From NCBI GenBank assembly GCA_964568875.1, contig CAZMSH010000004.1, positions 62,001-126,000 of the forward strand: a DNA stretch of 64,000 bases, in the 5' to 3' direction. The translations under genes and the position numbers were made by a program. This DNA comes from SLNP01 sp964568875 (GTDB taxonomy: Bacteria > Bacteroidota > Bacteroidia > Bacteroidales > VadinHA17). How positions within the stretch are numbered: position 1 is the stretch's first letter; every line of letters begins with the position of its first letter. The notes under the pieces were generated by a model, which did no database searches, was not told the origin of the DNA, and was given only the letters and a program-made list of their open reading frames with translations. Shown here piece by piece: positions 7,531-16,999 of this stretch.

Positions 7531-9900
7531 ATGAAAATGACAGAAAGAGTTCTAAAGTTAAGGGATCAGAGTCTGAATGCGGTTGAAAGTATAACTGCAG
7601 AGAGAGCGGTCCTCATTACCGATTTCTACAAGAGTGATGCTTCACTGGGTTTATCAGTTCCTGTTTCGAGGGCCCGCGCATTGGAGTATATTCTCCGGCA
7701 TAAGGATATCTGTATTAACGAGGGGGAACTTATAGTAGGCGAGAGAGGTCCCGGACCCAAGCAGACACCCACATACCCTGAAATATGTCTTCATACGATA
7801 GAAGATCTGGAAGTACTTGACTCAAGGGAGAAGGTCTTCTTTCGTGTTGATGAAGAGGTAAAAAAGGCTTACAGCGAGAAGATAATTCCTTTCTGGAAGG
7901 GTAAAAGCAACCGTGACAGAATAATGGATCTGATGACACCCGAATGGCTCAGTGCCTATAATGCAGGAGTTTTTACCGAATTTCAGGAGCAGAGGGCTCC
8001 CGGGCATACTGTTCTTGGATACAAGATGTTCAGAATGGGGTTTCTGGACCTGAAGAGGGAGATAGCCAATGCTCGGGCGAAGCTTGATTTCTACAATGAC
8101 CCTGAAGCTTTTAACAGGCAGGAGGAGCTTAAAGCCATGAATATTGCATGCGATGCAATTATTATGTATGCTGAAAGGCACGCTGAAAAGCTTGAGCAGC
8201 TCGCATCATCAGAAAAAGATAGTGCCAGGCGCAAAGAGCTGACCAGAATGGCCGCCGTATGCAGGAGGGTGCCGGCTAATGCACCTCAGACGTTCCACGA
8301 GATGTTGCAGCACTACTGGTTCATACATCTTGGGGTTATTACCGAACTTAATCCCTGGGACTCGTTCAATCCGGGAAGACTCGACCAGCATCTTATGCCT
8401 GTTTATGAGAAGCAGCTCAGTGACGGGACGCTAACGCCGGAGGAGGCTTATGAACTCCTGGGATGTTTCTGGGTTAAATTCAACAACCATCCTTCACCCC
8501 CGAAAATGGGTGTTACCGCAAAAGAGAGCAGCACCTATACAGACTTCTGCCTTATTAACCTCGGTGGGGTAAAACCTGACGGCAGCGATGCAGTTAATGA
8601 GATGACCTATATACTCCTTGATGTTATCAGGGAAATGAGGATACTCCAGCCCAGTTCGATGGTTCAGATAAGCCGTAAGAACCCTGACAGGTTTATACAC
8701 AAGACCCTTGACATCATCAAGACTGGCTTCGGCCAGCCATCATGTTTCAATACCGAAGCAATAATTCAGGAATTGATCAGGCAGGGAAAGAGTATTGTTG
8801 ATGCAAGGAACGGTGGTGCTTCCGGATGTGTTGAGACCGGGGCATTTGGCACTGAATGTTATTGGCTTACAGGTTATTTCAATCTTCCTAAGATTCTTGA
8901 AATAACCTTTAACAATGGCTTCGACAAACGAACAGGCAAACAGGTTGGCCTAACAACCGGAGATATCGCCGGTTTTAGGAGTTTCGATGAATTGATGGAT
9001 GCTTTCAGACAACAGCTCAACTATTTTGCTGATATCAAGGTAAGAGGTAACAATGTGATAGAAGGGGTATTCTCAACTTATCTTCCGGTTCCTTTTCTTT
9101 CGCTTCTGATTGAAGATTGTATAGCCAACGGAAAGGATTACAACAGTGGAGGTGCCAGATATAATACTACTTATATTCAGGGTGTTGGTCTTGGAACGAT
9201 AACCGATATTCTGACATCAGTAAGATATAATATCTATGATACCGGCCGGTATACATGGCAGGAGGTTATAGCTGCGATGGAAGCTGATTTTGAGGGATAT
9301 GAGCAGCTGCATTACGATATGATATATGACACCCCAAAGTATGGAAACGATGATGACTATGCCGACAGACATGCTTCCGAGGTTTTTGACATCTTCTATG
9401 ATGCAGTCAATGGAAGACCTACTCCCAGGGGTGGAATACACAGGATTAATATGCTTCCGACAACATCTCATGTCTATTTTGGCAGTGTGATTGGGGCTAC
9501 ACCTGATGGACGAAGAGCATGGGTACCGTTATCAGAGGGCATATCTCCATTTCAGGGAGTTGACAGGCAGGGACCGACAGCAGTGATAAAGTCTGCATCA
9601 AAAATCGATCATCTGCGCACTGGCGGAACACTGTTGAACCAGAAATTCTCGCCTAAGTTTTTTGAAGATGAAGAAAACTATGCCAAGCTGACGGCGTTGA
9701 TACGCAGTTACTTCAGCCTTGACGGGCATCATATTCAGTTTAATGTAGTAGATGCGGAAACCCTCAGGGATGCTCAGAAAAATCCGGAGCTCTATCGTGA
9801 CCTCATTGTCAGGGTGGCAGGTTACAGTGACTATTTCAACGATCTGGGAGAGGATTTGCAGAATGAAATTATCAGGAGGACAGAACATGAGAGCCTCTGA
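7531..9900 (+). CDS. hypD: Glycyl-radical trans-4-hydroxy-L-proline dehydratase (HypD-like)
   Basis: A glycyl-radical enzyme of 789 residues. Visible catalytic elements: Cys433-Val-Glu435 in SGCVETGAFG (thiyl radical Cys and general base) and Gly764 in RVAGYSDYFN (glycyl radical loop). Family knowledge: HypD dehydrates trans-4-hydroxy-L-proline to pyrroline-5-carboxylate in anaerobic gut and sediment bacteria. The call rests on remembered similarity to the Clostridioides difficile enzyme around the GCVETG and RVAGYSD loops, the GKDYxxGGARYNTxYIQGVG segment, and nearly identical residue numbering (Cys434/Gly765 there). No pyrroline-5-carboxylate reductase (proC) is adjacent, so that step must be encoded elsewhere. 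ATG at 7531; a second ATG two codons later is equally possible. Confidence 0.85.
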   Translation: MKMTERVLKLRDQSLNAVESITAERAVLITDFYKSDASLGLSVPVSRARALEYILRHKDICINEGELIVGERGPGPKQTPTYPEICLHTIEDLEVLDSREKVFFRVDEEVKKAYSEKIIPFWKGKSNRDRIMDLMTPEWLSAYNAGVFTEFQEQRAPGHTVLGYKMFRMGFLDLKREIANARAKLDFYNDPEAFNRQEELKAMNIACDAIIMYAERHAEKLEQLASSEKDSARRKELTRMAAVCRRVPANAPQTFHEMLQHYWFIHLGVITELNPWDSFNPGRLDQHLMPVYEKQLSDGTLTPEEAYELLGCFWVKFNNHPSPPKMGVTAKESSTYTDFCLINLGGVKPDGSDAVNEMTYILLDVIREMRILQPSSMVQISRKNPDRFIHKTLDIIKTGFGQPSCFNTEAIIQELIRQGKSIVDARNGGASGCVETGAFGTECYWLTGYFNLPKILEITFNNGFDKRTGKQVGLTTGDIAGFRSFDELMDAFRQQLNYFADIKVRGNNVIEGVFSTYLPVPFLSLLIEDCIANGKDYNSGGARYNTTYIQGVGLGTITDILTSVRYNIYDTGRYTWQEVIAAMEADFEGYEQLHYDMIYDTPKYGNDDDYADRHASEVFDIFYDAVNGRPTPRGGIHRINMLPTTSHVYFGSVIGATPDGRRAWVPLSEGISPFQGVDRQGPTAVIKSASKIDHLRTGGTLLNQKFSPKFFEDEENYAKLTALIRSYFSLDGHHIQFNVVDAETLRDAQKNPELYRDLIVRVAGYSDYFNDLGEDLQNEIIRRTEHESL

Positions 9901-9921
9901 TTAAAAGAAGCTATTACTAAT

Positions 9922-9960
9922 AATGAAAGCGGGAAACAAAAAATGTCTCCCGCTTTCATT
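9922..9960. terminator. Bidirectional terminator between converging genes
   Basis: A perfect 13-bp inverted repeat (AATGAAAGCGGGA at 9922-9934, TCCCGCTTTCATT at 9948-9960) lies between the ends of hypD (plus) and the SPFH gene (minus), with A/T-rich flanks on both sides. Confidence 0.85.
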
Positions 9961-9990
9961 TTAAATCCCGGATTTGTTTAGCCGATAGCC

Positions 9991-10929
9991 CTACTTTTTA
10001 TCCTTTACTTCGTTGAATACCGATGTTGCCGTAGCTACAACTCCTGCAATATCGGTCAGGTTTGACGGAATAATCATGGTATTGTTCTGTGCAGCCAGCT
10101 TGCCGAATTCTGACAGATACTGTTCTGCTATTCTCAGGTTAACAGCGTTTAAGCCGTTATCCTCTGATATTGCGGTTGCTATGGCCCTTAAACCATTGGC
10201 AGTTGCAGTTGCTATCTGTTCTATTTCGGAAGACTTACCCGTGGCTTCATTGATGCGTTTCTGCATTTCTCCTTCAGACTTCGCTATCAACTCCTGCTTA
10301 ACACCTTCGGCCACATTTATTTTAGCCTGCTTTTCTCCTTCAGACTCAGCTATTTTAGCTCTCTTTTCCCTTTCCGCTCTCATCTGCTTTTCCATTGCAT
10401 CCTTGATACTCTGCGGAGGTGTAATGTTCTTTACCTCGTATCTGGTTACCTTGATACCCCATGGCTCACTGGCCTTGTCTACGGCTTCAACTATCGAAGT
10501 GTTAATGGTATCACGCTCTTCGAAGGTTTTATCAAGTTCCAGTTTTCCTATGACACTCCTCATCGTTGTCTGAGCGATCTGGATAGATGCAAACCGATAA
10601 TCGTCAATTCCGTACGATGCTTTTTGAGGATCCATTACCTGCAGGTAGAGAATGCCGTCAACCTCAACTGAAATGTTGTCTTTCGTAATGCATGTTTGAG
10701 AGGCCACGTCGATTGCCTGCTCCTTTAGAGTGTGCTTGTACCTTATTCTGTCTATAAAAGGAATGAGGATATTAAAACCGGCAATCAGAGTTCCTCTGTA
10801 TTTTCCGAGTCTTTCAACTATGAATGCCGATCGTTGGGGAACGATCTTAATCATTGAAAGGATAACAATAAAACCAAGGAATATTGCTCCTAACAGGATG
10901 ATTGTGGATGTGGCGCTTGATGCTTCCAT
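9991..10929 (-). CDS. SPFH/band-7 (stomatin-like) membrane protein
   Basis: An N-terminal transmembrane segment (STIILLGAIFLGFIVILSMIK) is followed by an SPFH domain (VPQRSAFIVERLGKYRGTL, PFIDRIRYKHTLKEQAIDV) and a long charged helix rich in AEREKRAKIAESEGEKQA, the usual oligomerising coiled coil of stomatins. These proteins scaffold membrane microdomains and protease complexes. It sits directly downstream of an NfeD-type gene, the classic NfeD-stomatin pair. I use the ATG at 10929, four bases after the nfeD stop; an in-frame ATG at 10953 would overlap nfeD by 20 bases and add eight residues. Confidence 0.9.
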   Translation of the reverse strand: MEASSATSTIILLGAIFLGFIVILSMIKIVPQRSAFIVERLGKYRGTLIAGFNILIPFIDRIRYKHTLKEQAIDVASQTCITKDNISVEVDGILYLQVMDPQKASYGIDDYRFASIQIAQTTMRSVIGKLELDKTFEERDTINTSIVEAVDKASEPWGIKVTRYEVKNITPPQSIKDAMEKQMRAEREKRAKIAESEGEKQAKINVAEGVKQELIAKSEGEMQKRINEATGKSSEIEQIATATANGLRAIATAISEDNGLNAVNLRIAEQYLSEFGKLAAQNNTMIIPSNLTDIAGVVATATSVFNEVKDKK

Positions 10930-10933
10930 GTCT

Positions 10934-11386
10934 TTATTTAATTGGTTCAACAAATAGGTTTATACTCTCCTTGCTAACTATAATTACCGTGTCACCTGGG
11001 TTAATATCCTGATCAGAGATCGCCGGCCATGAAGTACCTTTAAATTCGACCTTGCCCTTGACTCCCTTTCCGAATGAGGTTATGGCTACGGCTTTGCTTC
11101 CCGTGAACTCATCATCAGCCAATGCTGAACTGCCATCCTTGCTGTCAAAAAACTTCTTTTTGAGAAGTCTCCTGAGTACAATCAGGGCCATTACTGACGT
11201 AAGTGAAAATATAATTATCTGTGCGTTGGTACCAGGATTGGCTATCAGGCATACCAGGGAGGTTACCCAGGCACCGACGCCGAAAAAGAAAATAACAAAT
11301 CCCGGAAGTATTAACTCCAGAATAAGGAATATTAGTCCGATAATGAACCAAATAAGTTCTGGCCTGGTAAGAATCTGTGGGTCCAT
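10934..11386 (-). CDS. nfeD: NfeD-like membrane protein
   Basis: 150 residues. Two or three hydrophobic segments (LIWFIIGLIFLILELILPG, FVIFFFGVGAWVTSLVCLI, IIIFSLTSVMALIVL) are followed by a soluble C-terminal OB-fold (TGSKAVAITSFGKGVKGKV, INPGDTVIIVSKES). This is the short NfeD1b architecture without the N-terminal ClpP-like protease domain. It is partnered with the SPFH gene immediately downstream; the pair is thought to act together in membrane quality control. Confidence 0.88.
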   Translation of the reverse strand: MDPQILTRPELIWFIIGLIFLILELILPGFVIFFFGVGAWVTSLVCLIANPGTNAQIIIFSLTSVMALIVLRRLLKKKFFDSKDGSSALADDEFTGSKAVAITSFGKGVKGKVEFKGTSWPAISDQDINPGDTVIIVSKESINLFVEPIK

Positions 11387-11754
11387 TTTTTATTCATTTT
11401 AGTCTGAAATAAAGATAAAACTTTTAGAAGTGCGTTGTAATAGCCATTGGTTCATATTATACGTAAAAGACCTTTTGTCCGGCAAGTGGTTCTTCCCGGT
11501 CTGTAACCGGCCTGCATAAACGTCGCAACGATTGTAAAATTTGTCTTTAGTGTATGTCACCGATTGAACAGATTTTCAAAAAACCGGTAGAAGAGAGATG
11601 TCAGATTAAAAAAAAATCGTAAATTAAGACAGTTTCACATTATTGATTACCTTCTGCTCCGGGGTTATTCCCGACCGCACCGTCTGCGGATTATGTTTTA
11701 ATGCGACCTTGCTTCATGGCTGCTTTACTAATATCTTGGAAGAGAATCAGGAAA
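11387..11754. other. Intergenic region between divergent genes, no gene seen
   Basis: This 368-base region separates the leftward nfeD gene from the rightward kinase-like gene, so it must hold both promoters. I see no convincing TAnnTTTG with a correctly spaced TTTG. The only secondary structure noticed is a short GC-rich inverted repeat (CCGGT...ACCGG around 11496-11512). An upstream in-frame ATG at 11701 would extend the kinase by 18 residues that look non-coding. Confidence 0.4.
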
Positions 11755-12477
11755 ATGAAGAAGTTTTTCGACTATTTTGACAAGAGACACAGGGAGGCTA
11801 TCCTCGGACAGCCTGAGAGTGAAGATGGTCCTGTTATTACGATCTCCCGGCAAACGGGCTGCGATGCAAGACAGGTCGCCGAATCGACTGCTGAGATGCT
11901 TAACAGGAAATATAATGTTACTAAATGGAGATGGATAGATAAGGACATTATTCAGAGAATTGCAAAAGAGATAAATACTGACGATGCCCGCGTTGAATCA
12001 TTTTATAAGGGAATAGAGCATTCTAATCTTTCAGAAATGATAATGGCATTCTCAGGGTCATTTGTAAGTGATCAGAAAATCAAGAGAGCCATTGAGGATG
12101 TAGTTCTTTCGATCTGTAAAGAAGGATATGTGGTCGTAGTAGGCAGGGGAGGAGTCTCGATAGCTCACCAGATAGCGGATGCCCTTCATATCAGGCTTAT
12201 GGCACCTTTCTACTGGAGGGTTGAGAATGTGATGAAGAAAAAGAATGTAGACATAGAGACTGCCGAAGAGTACGTAGTAGATACTGATGAGAAGCGGTTT
12301 AAGCTGATTCAGACATTTTTGAAGCAGAAATCAATTAATATCGATTATCTGTTCGATGCGACTATAAACAGAGGCTCTTTCACTATACAGCAAACCGCAT
12401 CGCTGATCGTTTCGATGTATGATGCTAAAGTTTGCTGTGCCATTGAACAGAGAAAAAGAAATAAGTTGAATTGTTAA
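11755..12477 (+). CDS. Cytidylate-kinase-like family protein
   Basis: 240 residues from the ATG at 11755. The opening VITISRQTGCDARQVAE resembles the P-loop region of the cytidylate-kinase-like family (PF13189). The rest has WRWIDKDIIQ, an EEGY/KEGYVVVVGRGG strand-turn and the basic helix DEKRFKLIQTF typical of that group. The classic GxGxGK(S/T) Walker A is not conserved, so the substrate is uncertain and CMP kinase activity should not be assumed. It appears to be monocistronic and ends at a strong bidirectional terminator. Confidence 0.75.
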   Translation: MKKFFDYFDKRHREAILGQPESEDGPVITISRQTGCDARQVAESTAEMLNRKYNVTKWRWIDKDIIQRIAKEINTDDARVESFYKGIEHSNLSEMIMAFSGSFVSDQKIKRAIEDVVLSICKEGYVVVVGRGGVSIAHQIADALHIRLMAPFYWRVENVMKKKNVDIETAEEYVVDTDEKRFKLIQTFLKQKSINIDYLFDATINRGSFTIQQTASLIVSMYDAKVCCAIEQRKRNKLNC

Positions 12478-12494
12478 ATGCAAGCAATAAAAAG

Positions 12495-12523
12495 AGGAGG
12501 CTGCCCCTTTAAGACAGCCTCCT
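12495..12523. terminator. Bidirectional terminator
   Basis: The inverted repeat AGGAGGCTG (12495-12503) / CAGCCTCCT (12515-12523) is followed by TTTTTC on the plus strand and preceded by AAAAA on the left. It separates the converging kinase-like and malic enzyme genes. Confidence 0.85.
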
Positions 12524-12548
12524 TTTTCTGTTTATCTGCGATCTGCAA

Positions 12549-13856
12549 TTACAGACCTGTTATTTTGGCAATATTACTAATATGTTCGGCAGTTCGCCTT
12601 GTCAGGCTTGCCTTATAGGCATCCCAGTCATCGATCTTCAGTCGTGCAACCCCGGTGTCGATAGCTGCTTTTGCCACTGCTGATGCGACATATGAGATGA
12701 GTCTGGGATCAAGGGGCTTGGGAATAATATATTCTCTGCCAAATTCGAGCTTATCAACATTGTAAGCTTTAGCTACACTATCGGGAACCGGTTGTTTTGC
12801 CAGTTCATAGAGAGCCTGGGTGGCAGCCAGTTTCATCTCTTCGTTAATTGTTGTTGCCCTGACGTCCAGAGCTCCCCTGAAGATGAACGGGAATCCAAGA
12901 ACATTGTTTATCTGGTTTGGGTAGTCAGATCTTCCTGTGGCAAATACCAGGTCGTCACGGCTGTCCATTGCGTCTTCATAGCTTATCTCAGGATTGGGGT
13001 TAGCCATCGCAAACACAATCGGATCGGGTGCCATTGATTTGAGCATTTCTTTGGTAACCATATTCGCAACTGAGAGTCCCAGAAACAGATCTGCACCAAC
13101 CATAGCTTCAGCCAGTGTAGTTATATCGCGATTGGTAGCGAACTCTTTTTTGTGAATGTTCAGGTCGGTGCGTTTATGTGTAAGCACACCTTTACTGTCG
13201 ACCATGACAATATTCTCTTTCTTAACGCCAAGTGCGACATAGAGTTTTGTGCAGCTGATAGCTCCTGCTCCGGCACCGCTCACAACCATTTTTACATCTT
13301 CTATCTTTCTACCGGTGATCTCAAGTGCACTCAGCAGTCCTGCCCCTGAAATAATGGCCGTACCGTGCTGATCGTCATGAAAAACAGGTATATCAAGCTC
13401 CTGTTTGAGCACTGTCTCTATTTCAAAGCATTCAGGAGCCTTGATGTCTTCAAGGTTAATACCTCCGAAAGTGGGAGCTATCTGCTTGCAGAACTCTATC
13501 ACCTTATGTGGATCTTTTTCGTCAACCTCAATATCAAAGACATCCACATCTGCAAATACTTTAAAGAGCAACCCCTTACCCTCCATCACCGGCTTTCCGG
13601 CAAGAGCGCCAATGTCACCCAAACCGAGAACTGCTGTGCCATTTGAGATTACAGCAACCAGGTTCCCTTTTGCGGTGTATTTGTATGCATCTTCCGGATC
13701 TTTCTCAATTTCCAGACAGGGGAAAGCCACACCGGGGGTGTAAGCAAGGCTTAGATCGAATTGAGTACTGTAGGATTTGGTCGGTATGACCTCCACCTTA
13801 CCTTTGCGTCCCTTACTGTGATAAAGGAGCGCCTCTTCTTTGGTTACTTTGGGCAT
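12549..13856 (-). CDS. Malic enzyme (oxaloacetate-decarboxylating malate dehydrogenase), short form
   Basis: The enzyme converts malate to pyruvate and CO2 with NAD(P)+. Malic N-terminal domain: SLAYTPGVAFPC, SNGTAVLGLGDIG, EGKGLLFKVFADVD (active-site Lys region) and HDDQHGTA. NAD-binding domain: VVSGAGAGAISC (GxGxxG variant), MANPNPEI, FATGRSDYPNQINNVLGFP. At 435 residues it is the short form without the C-terminal phosphotransacetylase-like domain found on MaeB of many Gram-negatives, including Bacteroides. It is monocistronic, with a terminator on each side. Cofactor preference cannot be read safely. Confidence 0.92.
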   Translation of the reverse strand: MPKVTKEEALLYHSKGRKGKVEVIPTKSYSTQFDLSLAYTPGVAFPCLEIEKDPEDAYKYTAKGNLVAVISNGTAVLGLGDIGALAGKPVMEGKGLLFKVFADVDVFDIEVDEKDPHKVIEFCKQIAPTFGGINLEDIKAPECFEIETVLKQELDIPVFHDDQHGTAIISGAGLLSALEITGRKIEDVKMVVSGAGAGAISCTKLYVALGVKKENIVMVDSKGVLTHKRTDLNIHKKEFATNRDITTLAEAMVGADLFLGLSVANMVTKEMLKSMAPDPIVFAMANPNPEISYEDAMDSRDDLVFATGRSDYPNQINNVLGFPFIFRGALDVRATTINEEMKLAATQALYELAKQPVPDSVAKAYNVDKLEFGREYIIPKPLDPRLISYVASAVAKAAIDTGVARLKIDDWDAYKASLTRRTAEHISNIAKITGL

Positions 13857-13922
13857 GATTGGTTGGTTTTTGGTTAATGAAATATCATTGGTGCTGTTAA
13901 TTACACTATTAAAATAGAAGAA

Positions 13923-13955
13923 AAGGCTCTGTCCCGGGTTATGGAACAGAGCCTT
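13923..13955 (-). terminator. Terminator of the M14 peptidase gene
   Basis: A perfect 10-bp stem (AAGGCTCTGT at 13923-13932, ACAGAGCCTT at 13946-13955) lies about 60 bases beyond the stop at 14018. It is followed on the minus strand by TTTTCTTCTATTTTAA. Confidence 0.8.
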
Positions 13956-14017
13956 AAATATACGAATAGTAAATTATTTAAAAAATGGTATTTTGCTGTC
14001 TCTACCCTTTATTTTAT

Positions 14018-16753
14018 CTATTTATACAGTTGGTTGAAAACCAGTTTGAACAGTCCGTGAGGCTGGCTGCGGAAAGTAATATTCGGACCGAAAAGATAGA
14101 GTTTACCCTTACCAACGGGAGCTTCAGCTGCAATAATACCATCTTTAAGGTACTCCTGTCCCAACGCCCAGCCGCTTCTCAGCGGTTCTTCGGTTGAGAA
14201 CCATGCCAGCTTCCTTACTCCCATCTCAGCTGCATTCTCCCCGAATCTGAAAACATTGCTGTTACTGAAATAGAAGTCAGCTACGGAGGGCATACCCCAT
14301 GTTGCTCTTGCATCACTGTTTATGTCGCCCGAAAGAACACTTCCCGGAACATAATATTCTGTTCTGGAGAGGCTCCTTTCCCTGCCGTTCTCATCAGTTT
14401 TGACCATGGCATTCTCGAGTGGTATACCCAGATGCTGAGCCAGGTTGGTGCTGGACTCCATTGTAATCACCACGCCACCCTCTTCGAGGAACCTCTTTAT
14501 TTGTGGTATTGACTCTTCTGATGAAATACTTCCAACCATATGGTGGTATTCAGCAGGTATCCCACTGAGGTTCTGTCCACCGCCACCGCCTCTGCCCGAG
14601 CCCTGTGAACCTGATTCTCCTCTTGGTGGTGCCGGAATGGCTCCTGAAACAAAAATGATGACATCAAAATCCTTTTTGAGGTCTCCGGCATCTATCCTCT
14701 GAGGAAATATCAGCTCGTACGGGAAATTGAATTGCTCCAGGATAAATCTTGTCCAGCCTGATTGCATTGATCCTCCATATCTGTCCCATAAAGCTATCCT
14801 TGCCGGTTGTATTCTTTCTGTTGGTGTGGGAGCGCTATTCAGTGCATTAACCTTGACTCCGTTTTCTGAAGCTGATTTAAAGAGTACCGTACGTGCCTTT
14901 GCAGATGCTTGTACATAAAAGTCGCCCGGATTTGACATCGGATTATTCCTGTCTCCATCCGGTAGCCTGAATACCCTGATGCCCTCACTGAGAAGATCGT
15001 TTACAACCTTGAAAGAGTTGTTAACCTTGACGCTGAATGTATATCCTGCTCTCGCACTGGCTGGCATTTCCGGTACCGGAGGCGATTGCCATTCACCGTA
15101 TGGTATTGCCCTGAACGGACCGGTGATGTCATCCTGCAGACGGTCAAAGCTGATCCCCATCTGGAACGCAGGTGTCCACCCGGCAGCATCGTATGGTGCT
15201 ATGGGAGGTCCTCCAGGGTACTGGAGATCGTTGGGGTGATCCTGTGGTTCAAACATGTCAAGTACATGAGGCCTGAACGCCTGTGCTGTTTTTACGATAT
15301 ACGATCCGGCAGGATAATTCTTACCTGCAGCATTGAAATCTGATGTCGCAATATGTACCTGTATGCCTGAACTTATAAGGGCATTAATGAACCTTACTGC
15401 AGTAGGAAAGTCATCCTGATCAGAAGGTACAATGAATAATCTTGGATCTCTCCTTTCAGGATCCCTGAAGATATCTTCGAAAGGATTGGCGGAACCGGAT
15501 CCTTCCGATGACCTGGCTCTTTCCTGAGCTTCCCTCAGAGCATCAACAGCCTTCGGATACTTTGTCCAGAAGTCCTGACTTCCTCTTTCAACTGCATTCA
15601 TGCCCATTCTGTAAAGGTTGTAGAGCAGATGGTACCGGTTCCTGCTGGCATAGTCAAGAACTGCGTAGTTGAGCGAAAGTGAGTAGTCAATTGATTTTTT
15701 GAAGTTCCATCTCTGGGGCTCAATCGGAAAAGGATTATTGCTGCTTGGTACAAGACGGTTAGGAACCAGTGGTATTGAACTTGGTGTCGGACCTCCGATT
15801 ATCTCAGTAAGAATACCTATTATATTATGATAATATCCTGTAGTCCTCAACCCTCCGTTATACCATGTAGAATACTGAGAACCTCCCTTTTGGGTATAAC
15901 CCGGTTTGTTCTCTGCAATAAGACGGTTGGCCATCGAGGCTGCGACTCCGTCAAGGCCGATAATAACCAGCGGGTCATATACATGATTAAAGGGATCGCG
16001 GAACGGAGGCCCGGCCACAACGGTACCAGCCGGTCCCGACTGATGGTGATTGTACAGTATCTGAGGTATCCACTCTATATAAAGCTGGCGGCTGATATTC
16101 TGACTCTCCTTCAGGTTGTTCATGAAGAAATCCCTGTTATTGTCATGACCCGCATACTTCTGATACAATCTCGGAATGCTTGTCCTTCGCCTCGTAGGAT
16201 CTTCTTCCCTCATATAAGATGTGGAAACCAGTTCCTGGCCGTCAGGATTTGCATGAACCAGCAGAACTATAACGTTGTCGAGAATTTCAAGCGTCTCCTT
16301 GTCGCTTCTCGAAGCCAGCTGGTAAGCTGTCTCTATTAACTGGTGCGTTCCTACCGTTTCAGTGGCGTGAAGTCCTCCGTCAATCCATACAACAGCCTTT
16401 CCTTCCTGTGCCATAGTCCTGGCCTCATTGTCGGTTATACCCTGTGCACGGCCCAACGACTGGGAAATGTTCTTGTAACGCTCGAGATTTCTTATGTTGC
16501 CGGGCGATGAAACCACCAGCATATACTGACGCCGTCCCTCTTCTGTGGGCCCTATGTCGAAAATCTTAACACGGTCAGAAGCTGCATCAAGCTTCTTGAA
16601 ATAAGCCTCGGTCTGAGTATAGGTAGCCAGGCAGTAGTCATCACCTATATTAAACCCGAAATGCTCCTTTGGAGCCGGTACCTGCTGGGCAGATAATGAC
16701 ATTGCAATCAATGACAGGATAATAATTCCTGAAAGGATCAGTCTGTTTTTCAT
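14018..16753 (-). CDS. M14 family zinc carboxypeptidase-like secreted protein (911 aa)
   Basis: The signal peptide MKNRLILSGIIILSLIAMSLSA is followed by an M14 catalytic domain. GGLHATETVGTHQ holds the HxxE zinc ligands, VLLVHANPDGQE the family signature, YNHHQSGPAGT the third zinc His, and GILTEIIGG a plausible catalytic Glu. The C-terminal half has a glutamine-amidotransferase-like alpha/beta segment (DFDVIIFVSGAIPAPPRG, MESSTNLAQHLGIPLE), usual for the large Bacteroidota members. A Gly/Ser-rich linker lies around residues 705-720. It is predicted to be exported and to trim peptide or cell-wall substrates. A second, truncated relative lies at the right edge of the window. Confidence 0.88.
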   Translation of the reverse strand: MKNRLILSGIIILSLIAMSLSAQQVPAPKEHFGFNIGDDYCLATYTQTEAYFKKLDAASDRVKIFDIGPTEEGRRQYMLVVSSPGNIRNLERYKNISQSLGRAQGITDNEARTMAQEGKAVVWIDGGLHATETVGTHQLIETAYQLASRSDKETLEILDNVIVLLVHANPDGQELVSTSYMREEDPTRRRTSIPRLYQKYAGHDNNRDFFMNNLKESQNISRQLYIEWIPQILYNHHQSGPAGTVVAGPPFRDPFNHVYDPLVIIGLDGVAASMANRLIAENKPGYTQKGGSQYSTWYNGGLRTTGYYHNIIGILTEIIGGPTPSSIPLVPNRLVPSSNNPFPIEPQRWNFKKSIDYSLSLNYAVLDYASRNRYHLLYNLYRMGMNAVERGSQDFWTKYPKAVDALREAQERARSSEGSGSANPFEDIFRDPERRDPRLFIVPSDQDDFPTAVRFINALISSGIQVHIATSDFNAAGKNYPAGSYIVKTAQAFRPHVLDMFEPQDHPNDLQYPGGPPIAPYDAAGWTPAFQMGISFDRLQDDITGPFRAIPYGEWQSPPVPEMPASARAGYTFSVKVNNSFKVVNDLLSEGIRVFRLPDGDRNNPMSNPGDFYVQASAKARTVLFKSASENGVKVNALNSAPTPTERIQPARIALWDRYGGSMQSGWTRFILEQFNFPYELIFPQRIDAGDLKKDFDVIIFVSGAIPAPPRGESGSQGSGRGGGGGQNLSGIPAEYHHMVGSISSEESIPQIKRFLEEGGVVITMESSTNLAQHLGIPLENAMVKTDENGRERSLSRTEYYVPGSVLSGDINSDARATWGMPSVADFYFSNSNVFRFGENAAEMGVRKLAWFSTEEPLRSGWALGQEYLKDGIIAAEAPVGKGKLYLFGPNITFRSQPHGLFKLVFNQLYK

Positions 16754-16890
16754 AGTATAAACCCGTTTATGTTAATGTTTCAAAGTTTGGTTTCAAAGGC
16801 TGATAAGGCCAATGCACCGGCCAAGGTAATCAGTTTATTTGATGACTGATACAATCAGTATATAATTTAAAAACATAAAAAATACAAAAT

Positions 16891-16913
16891 AGTTAACCAT
16901 TACAGTTAACCAT
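16891..16913. promoter_or_regulatory. Direct repeat AGTTAACCAT x2, possible operator upstream of ROK gene
   Basis: AGTTAACCAT occurs at 16891-16900 and 16904-16913, 13 bases apart. The same core (TACAGTTAACC) reappears at 17968-17978, just before the MFS start codon. Position upstream of both sugar genes suggests a regulator site, but no regulator is encoded nearby. Confidence 0.4.
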
Positions 16914-16999
16914 AATTGCTACCTGTCCGGAAAAATAATTACTTTCATACCTTTTTGGCAGGTCGATATTTGAATTATTAATAATTACGACAATTGATT

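Noticed and set aside
6694..9900. NiFe-hydrogenase maturation (hypD/hypE)
   Set aside because: The proteins are a radical SAM activase and a glycyl-radical enzyme; the name clash is with trans-4-hydroxyproline dehydratase.
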